From Gammaproteobacteria bacterium (GTDB taxonomy: Bacteria; Pseudomonadota; Gammaproteobacteria; UBA6186; Azoamicaceae): a DNA stretch of 42,972 bases. The notes under the pieces are model-generated. The model saw only the letters and a program-made list of their open reading frames with translations, was not told where the DNA came from and did not search any database. The position numbers and the translations under genes are program-made. Of the stretch, positions 39,125 through 42,972 are shown one piece after another. Where the stretch lies: positions 1 to 42,972 of the forward strand of contig JABDFC010000011.1 in NCBI GenBank assembly GCA_013286785.1. Reading direction: 5' to 3'. Each line of letters begins with the position of its first letter. Position 1 is the first letter of the stretch.

Positions 39125-39631
39125 ATGATTAAATCTATGTCAAAAGAACAGGGTTTCACCTTAATTGAACTCGTAATGGTGATTGTGATTATTGGGATTT
39201 TAGCTGCGGTTGCACTACCAAAATTTGCCAATTTAACAACCCAAGCTCGAAATGCAGCAAATCAAGGCGTTGCAGGTGGTATGTCTGCTGCGGTTGCCAT
39301 TTCACATTCGGCTTGGATTTCTGCCGGGGCATCTGCTGCGGCTGGTGGAAGTACCATCACTCTGGAAAGCAATTCTGTTCACGTCAATAGCTTAGGGTGG
39401 CCGGATAACAGTGCGGGTGTTACCCCTGCTATCGCGGATTGTGTCGCGATTTGGAATGCTATCTTAACGAATCCACCGCAAGCAGAAACTGCTGCGGGTT
39501 CTTGCACGGCAACGAATTGCTATGTTGCAACCATTGGGACGGCTTCTAGTCAATGTCTTTATACGCTCAACGGGGAAGTAAACACCGTGACGTACGATAC
39601 GGCAGCAGGTACGGTTGTCGGTTCTCCGTAA
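39125..39631 (+). CDS. MSHA-like type IV pilin
   Basis: A 168-residue prepilin. The leader ends in 'KEQG' and cleavage before 'FTLIELVMVIVIIGILAAVALPKF' would leave an N-terminal Phe, with the conserved Glu at position 5. The globular part has 'NQGVAGGMSAAVAISHSAW', as in MshA pilins, and four cysteines that can form the C-terminal disulfides. It stands alone, with no assembly gene beside it; pilMNOPQ 8 kb upstream may serve it. The gene end abuts a dispersed 150-bp repeat. Confidence 0.88.
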   Translation: MIKSMSKEQGFTLIELVMVIVIIGILAAVALPKFANLTTQARNAANQGVAGGMSAAVAISHSAWISAGASAAAGGSTITLESNSVHVNSLGWPDNSAGVTPAIADCVAIWNAILTNPPQAETAAGSCTATNCYVATIGTASSQCLYTLNGEVNTVTYDTAAGTVVGSP

Positions 39632-39639
39632 TAGCCCAA

Positions 39640-39791
39640 ATACCTCAAGCGGCAGCAACCCCTTTCGTTCTTTCGAGAATGGACATCTTGTCCTTGGCGC
39701 TTCTTACCATCCCTGGCTACGACATCCCTCAAAAACAAAGGGGATTGCCGCCTTTCAGGCTTCAGCTTTAAAAACTGCCTGGGCAGTTATT
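39640..39791 (+). repeat. Long direct repeat, left copy
   Basis: This matches 40921-41074 in the same orientation, from ATACCTCAA to GGGCAGTTATT. Each copy contains imperfect inverted arms (here GGCAGCAACCCCTTT at 39651-39665 against AAAGGGGATTGCC at 39737-39749). It lies between the pilin gene and the toxin-antitoxin pair. Confidence 0.85.
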
Positions 39792-39795
39792 CTAA

Positions 39796-39833
39796 TAATA
39801 TAATATCTGTATTTAAAAACAGTTATTATATTA
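39796..39833. promoter_or_regulatory. 15-bp inverted repeat before the antitoxin
   Basis: TAATATAATATCTGT (39796-39810) and ACAGTTATTATATTA (39819-39833) pair at 14 of 15 positions around an 8-base loop. It is a possible binding site or a hairpin upstream of the TA operon. Confidence 0.55.
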
Positions 39834-39835
39834 TG

Positions 39836-39867
39836 GACAAATGTCTGCTATATTTATGACATATGTC
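39836..39867. promoter_or_regulatory. TA operator: two 10-bp sites 22 bases apart
   Basis: GACAAATGTC (39836-39845) and the perfect palindrome GACATATGTC (39858-39867) repeat at 22 bases, two helical turns, with a TATATT -10-like box between them (39850-39855). This is a likely autoregulatory site for the antitoxin. Confidence 0.6.
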
Positions 39868-39889
39868 ACTTATTCGAGGAACCCTTCTC

Positions 39890-40369
39890 ATGCCAACATC
39901 AGCGCCACGACACCCATCGCTAAGCCAGGAAAGAACTTTAGAAAAAACAGTTTCGAATGAAATTTCAAAAATCATGCATTTAAACCCTAAAGCAATCCAT
40001 TCCGAAATGGATATGCTACCGCATATTCGAGCGGGTCTTTCATTCAAAAAATTAACAGACATTTGCCATGAATTAAAGCTCACTCAACAAGATCTATCTC
40101 GTTCGCTTGGCTTAAATACACGAACTCTCGCTAGACGAAAAAAAGAACAAAAATTAGATACGCAAGAAAGTGATCGACTGTACCGCCTTGTTAGCATTTA
40201 CGCTTTGGCAATTGTCGTATTAGAAAATAAAGATTTTGCCTTAAACTGGTTGAGTACACCTAAAACGCTGCTTGGGGGGGAAATCCCTCTAAGCTTACTG
40301 GATACTGAAGTGGGTAGTCGAGAGGTCGAAAAATTACTGAATCGTATTGAGCATGGGATTTATTCGTGA
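39890..40369 (+). CDS. Xre/MbcA/ParS-type antitoxin (DUF2384)
   Basis: A 159-residue antitoxin for the RES toxin next to it. An N-terminal Xre-like helix-turn-helix ('LSFKKLTDICHELKLTQQDL', then 'SRSLGLNTRTLARR') is followed by the C-terminal toxin-binding MbcA/ParS region ('ALNWLSTPKTLLGGEIPLSL', 'DTEVGSREVEKLLNRIEHG'). ATG 39890 has CGAGGA nine bases upstream; ATG 39863 falls inside the operator palindrome and is unlikely. The stop overlaps the toxin start as GTGA. The pair is flanked by direct repeats. Confidence 0.9.
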   Translation: MPTSAPRHPSLSQERTLEKTVSNEISKIMHLNPKAIHSEMDMLPHIRAGLSFKKLTDICHELKLTQQDLSRSLGLNTRTLARRKKEQKLDTQESDRLYRLVSIYALAIVVLENKDFALNWLSTPKTLLGGEIPLSLLDTEVGSREVEKLLNRIEHGIYS

Positions 40370-40833
40370 ATTTCATATCCGTATTTCGGATCATCAAGGC
40401 AAAATATGCAGCAACTGCCTATAGTGGAGAAGGATCCAGAAATAACGAAGGCAGATGGCATCATAAAGGTTATGCTGTTGTTTATGCCTCGAAGAGTTTA
40501 GCGCTTGCTGCGCTAGAAACGCTTGCTAATTTTGATGGCTTCCCACCTCATGAAATAAAGTTTTGTTCGGTTCGTGCTGATATACCGCAAGCATTCATTA
40601 TGCCTTTAGAGAATATGCCTGATCATTGGTCCGTAAAACCAATCCCTTTAGCCACTCAAGATCTTGGTACTTTGTGGCTAAAAAACAAAGAGTCTGCAGC
40701 TTTACGAGTACCTTCTGTTCTGATTCATTCAGAATACAATTATCTTATTAATCCCCAGCACCCGGATTTTGATAAAATTAAAATTTATCCTGAGGAGCCA
40801 TTTACATTCGATGAAAGACTGAATAAGCGTTAG
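40366..40833 (+). CDS. RES-domain toxin (NAD+-degrading family)
   Basis: A 155-residue RES protein. Conserved positions are visible: Arg in 'VFRIIKAKYAATAYSGEGS', 'EGRWHHKGYAVVYAS', the Glu of 'ALAALETLANF', and 'SAALRVPSVLIHSEYNYLIN' with the catalytic Ser region. Characterised relatives (MbcT, Res) consume NAD+ and stop growth until neutralised. Starts with GTG 40366, overlapping the antitoxin stop. It looks intact. Confidence 0.9.
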   Translation: MNFISVFRIIKAKYAATAYSGEGSRNNEGRWHHKGYAVVYASKSLALAALETLANFDGFPPHEIKFCSVRADIPQAFIMPLENMPDHWSVKPIPLATQDLGTLWLKNKESAALRVPSVLIHSEYNYLINPQHPDFDKIKIYPEEPFTFDERLNKR

Positions 40834-40920
40834 TCCTTAAAGTGGTATCGTTCTTTCACGGATCTCATTACAGATTTCGCCTTGTCATTATTTTAAGCTT
40901 TATTTAGAACGACAGTCCAT
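40834..40920. other. Spacer after the toxin gene
   Basis: These 87 bases lead from the toxin stop to the right direct repeat. I see no gene or clear terminator. With the repeat and hairpin that follow, 40834-41204 is a gene-free stretch of 371 bases. Confidence 0.4.
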
Positions 40921-41074
40921 ATACCTCAAACGGCAGCAACTCCCCTTTGTTCTTTCGGGAACGGACATCCTGTCCTTGGCGCTACTTACCGTCCCTGGTC
41001 GCGACATCCCTCAAAAACAAAAGGGGTTGCTGCTGGTTCTGCTTTAGCCTTAAAAGACTAACGGGGCAGTTATT
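40921..41074 (+). repeat. Long direct repeat, right copy
   Basis: This is the second copy of the repeat at 39640-39791. The left 110 bases are well conserved and the right part less so. Its arms (GGCAGCAACTCCCCTTTG and AAAAGGGGTTGCTGC) are nearly inverted. Similarity continues weakly to a CTG...CAG hairpin (41087-41102) that also follows the left copy (39807-39822). Confidence 0.85.
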
Positions 41075-41155
41075 TAGATTAAAAAACTGATTCTAAAAAC
41101 AGTATACTGGCGACGAAGCAGAATAACTGCTCATTTTATTGTACTGCAGAGGTCA

Positions 41156-41202
41156 ATAGACTATACTCCGGAAATGGCGGACATATTCGGAGTATAGTCT
41201 AT
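41156..41202 (+). promoter_or_regulatory. Perfect 15-bp inverted repeat just before the AAA ATPase
   Basis: ATAGACTATACTCCG (41156-41170) and CGGAGTATAGTCTAT (41188-41202) are perfect inverted copies around a 17-base loop, ending three bases before ATG 41205. The right arm holds the only GGAG (41189-41192) before the gene, so a folded RNA would hide the ribosome site. As DNA it may be a protein-binding or recombination site. Confidence 0.75.
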
Positions 41203-41204
41203 AA

Positions 41205-42374
41205 ATGATGTTTGTAAGCAGATTATTACAATTGCCCTTAAATAGAAGCTTTTTTCTGTTTGGGGCTAGAAATACCGGTAAGAGTACTTTATTAAAACAT
41301 CTTTTTAGAGATAAAAATGTTTTGTGGATTGATCTGCTCGATCCGGTTCAGGAAGATAGATATGCCAGAGAACCCGTGAGTTTTAAGCAAGAGGTTATGG
41401 CGTTAGATGTCACTACAAAATACGTCATTATCGATGAAATACAGAAGTTACCCAAGCTTTTAGATATTGTGCATCAATTAATAGAAGGCACTGATAAAAT
41501 TTTTATTATGACTGGTTCTAGTGCGCGTAAGTTACGCCATGGAGGTGCTAATTTATTGGCTGGTCGAGCTTTTGTATATAATTTATACCCGTTTACTGCA
41601 TTAGAGATTGGTGATAGTTTTAATTTGGATGATGCATTATGTTGGGGGACATTGCCTGCGGTTGTTTATAAAATGCAAACTAAAGAAGATAAAACCAAGT
41701 TTTTGCAGGCATATGCTCAAACCTATTTAAAAGAAGAAATTTGGTTGGAACAATTTATACGTAAAATAGATCCTTTTAGAAGGTTTCTTGAAGTTTCTGC
41801 TCAATGCAATGGGAAAGTAATTAACTTTTCTAATTTGGCGAAAGATGTGGGTGTCGATGATAAAACCATAAAACAGTACTTTTCTATTTTGGAAGATACA
41901 CTAATGGGTTTTTTCCTTGAACCATTTCATGCGTCATTTAGGAAAAGGTTTAAGTCCAAACCGAAATTTTATTTTTTTGACCCAGGAGTTTGTAGATCCT
42001 TAACGATGATGTTATCGGTTCCAGTTCAGAAAGGGACGAGCTATTATGGAGATGTTTTCGAGCATTTCATAATTTTAGAGTGTGTTCGATTGGCTAGTTA
42101 TTATTATTCTGAATATAGATTCTCTTACTTGGGTACTAAAGATAACGTGGAAATTGATTTGGTTGTAGAAAGGCCAGGTAAAAAAATATTGTTAATAGAA
42201 ATAAAAAGTTCAGATAACGTTCGTGAAGATCACTTAACAGCTTTTAGTAAAATTATCAAAGATATTAAAAATAGTGAGTCTATTTGTATTTCACAAGAAA
42301 GTCGTGCAAAAAAAATAGGTGATGTAATGGTATTGCCTTGGATGGATGCGTTACGTAAGTATTTTACAGCTTAG
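41205..42374 (+). CDS. AAA_14/DUF4143 ATPase
   Basis: A 389-residue protein of the AAA_14-DUF4143 type. Walker A is 'FGARNTGKST' (about residues 19-28), Walker B is 'YVIIDEIQKLP', with sensor 'IMTGSSARKL'; a winged-helix-like middle ('SNLAKDVGVDDKTIKQYFSI') is followed by a C-terminal nuclease-like fold ('GTKDNVEIDLVVE', 'ILLIEIKSS') with the D...EIK residues of PD-(D/E)XK enzymes. Such genes are scattered through bacterial genomes and often behave as accessory genes. The role is not established. ATG 41205 and 41208 are both possible. Coding is AT-rich compared with the housekeeping genes. Confidence 0.88.
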   Translation: MMFVSRLLQLPLNRSFFLFGARNTGKSTLLKHLFRDKNVLWIDLLDPVQEDRYAREPVSFKQEVMALDVTTKYVIIDEIQKLPKLLDIVHQLIEGTDKIFIMTGSSARKLRHGGANLLAGRAFVYNLYPFTALEIGDSFNLDDALCWGTLPAVVYKMQTKEDKTKFLQAYAQTYLKEEIWLEQFIRKIDPFRRFLEVSAQCNGKVINFSNLAKDVGVDDKTIKQYFSILEDTLMGFFLEPFHASFRKRFKSKPKFYFFDPGVCRSLTMMLSVPVQKGTSYYGDVFEHFIILECVRLASYYYSEYRFSYLGTKDNVEIDLVVERPGKKILLIEIKSSDNVREDHLTAFSKIIKDIKNSESICISQESRAKKIGDVMVLPWMDALRKYFTA

Positions 42375-42427
42375 CTATGTGAAACCTCTGGAAGTTCAGA
42401 ATTTAAGAGGTTAAAGAGGAGTTAAGT

Positions 42428-42493
42428 ATGGTTAGAAAGATATTCTTGACTATCGCCTGTTTCTTTGTAAGTTTAGTTATAATAGTTTGTTAA
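42428..42493 (+). CDS. Predicted 21-residue membrane peptide
   Basis: A very short frame: basic start 'MVRK' followed by 17 mainly hydrophobic residues ending in Cys. A strong AGAGGAG site (about 42415-42421) lies seven bases before the ATG. It could be a small hydrophobic toxin, a leader peptide or chance. The ribosome site is the main support. Confidence 0.4.
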   Translation: MVRKIFLTIACFFVSLVIIVC

Positions 42494-42569
42494 TGTCAAG
42501 TTTCTGGCCATAGTCTTTTTCGAAAAATGAAGTTATTGCAACTATAATAATTATTTATATAAAAGGATT

Positions 42570-42740
42570 TATTATGACTTCAAAGAATCTAAAATTGAAG
42601 ATGCTCGTGGCTATTTAAACACGGAAAAACATTACCAGGAGACATTATTTTTTATAAAAGATGATGTCTTAATAAGAAACATCTCATATCATCAGATTTT
42701 GATAGATGTGAGTAGTGTTTTAAATTGGGTTAAATCTTGA
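42570..42740 (+). pseudogene. Short gene remnant with a probable 5' frameshift
   Basis: A frame of 56 codons ending at 42740 reads 'DFKESKIEDARGYLNTEKHY', then 'FFIKDDVLIRNISYHQILID', which looks protein-like but has no start codon. The ATG at 42574, with AAAGGA at 42561-42566, is in another frame and stops after 14 codons. One missing base after the ATG would explain both. Family not recognised. Confidence 0.4.
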
Positions 42741-42907
42741 AAGTGAAATAACTCTTCTAGTTTCTGAAGTATTGTTTCTTTGTCCAATTAGTTAATCTCC
42801 ATATTATTGATATTATAAACATTCAAATTAATTTAATCTAGATTTCAAGGGAAGAATAAACACAGCGAATGGCAAGCACGTTAGAAAAAAAATCGCTAAC
42901 AATAACT
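42741..42907. other. AT-rich spacer
   Basis: I see no supported gene here. A 19-codon frame at 42871-42930 has only a weak ribosome site. Confidence 0.35.
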
Positions 42908-42972
42908 TTACTTGATCGCGATCGGTAAATATAATTCGATGCCTACAAAATATTCATCATGGAATTTAAGAA
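42908..42972 (-). CDS. Possible 3' end of a gene continuing outside the window
   Basis: On the minus strand the last 20 codons read 'KFHDEYFVGIELYLPIAIK' and end in TAA at 42908. The alternating aromatic/hydrophobic pattern looks like a real C-terminus, for instance a beta-rich protein. The fragment is too short to assign. Confidence 0.35.
   Translation of the reverse strand, partial: LKFHDEYFVGIELYLPIAIK

Noticed and set aside
39615-39803. Frames of about 60-70 codons after the pilin gene
   Set aside because: They are translations of the left direct repeat; the right copy gives similar text without an intact frame.
42871-42930. A 19-codon frame near the end
   Set aside because: Too short, with no clear ribosome site, and it is opposite a more convincing C-terminal coding pattern on the minus strand.

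Overview
The window reads as a chromosomal segment of a moderately AT-rich gammaproteobacterium. The conserved blocks are pilMNOPQ beside mrcA, coaD followed by a YfhL-type ferredoxin, hemE, murI and a 394-residue Pseudomonas-type acyl desaturase. Three ankyrin proteins, a large coiled-coil protein, an LDH-type malate dehydrogenase beside a short malic enzyme, and many small decaying repeats suggest a host-associated member of the Legionellales (Coxiella/Berkiella/Rickettsiella-like). The taxonomic call is inference; no rRNA or tRNA gene was seen.

Layout. 1-3403: the 3' end of an RND efflux pump, then a three-gene ABC-2 exporter. 3404-13746: an accessory island of two tandem units. Each unit has an exporter-permease 3' end, a giant minus-strand gene fusing a RelE-like domain, a superfamily-1 helicase-like NTPase and ankyrin repeats, and an inverted-repeat-bounded mobile element. 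The element is a 209-bp internally deleted copy in unit 1 and a full copy with a Y1/HUH transposase in unit 2. 13747-15700: AT-rich accessory DNA with a gene remnant, a folded 69-bp sequence, a DUF3800 gene, a solitary HigA-like regulator with a palindromic operator over its promoter, and a small membrane protein.

15762-18150 (minus): murI, a secreted ankyrin protein, a MazG-like gene and a Nudix gene, closely packed and probably one operon. 18232-21133: a small unknown gene, rpmE, malic enzyme and mdh. 21168-21305: an inverted hairpin pair and an 18-bp tandem repeat. 21382-25612 (minus): an ABC exporter and penicillin-binding protein 1A. 25790-30969: pilMNOPQ, overlapping throughout. 31026-32840: hemE, coaD and yfhL, also overlapping. 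32812-34890 (minus): a 692-residue coiled-coil protein. 34981-37671 (minus): a GldA/GldF/GldG-like ABC operon. 37799-39631: a desaturase and an orphan MSHA-like pilin.

39640-42972 is again accessory: an Xre/RES toxin-antitoxin pair bracketed by 152/154-bp direct repeats, an AAA_14/DUF4143 ATPase behind a perfect 15-bp inverted repeat, a tiny membrane peptide, a frameshifted remnant and the probable 3' end of another gene.

The best candidates for something undescribed are the duplicated RelE-like/helicase/ankyrin fusions with their element-bounded tandem structure, and the repeat-bracketed toxin-antitoxin cassette.
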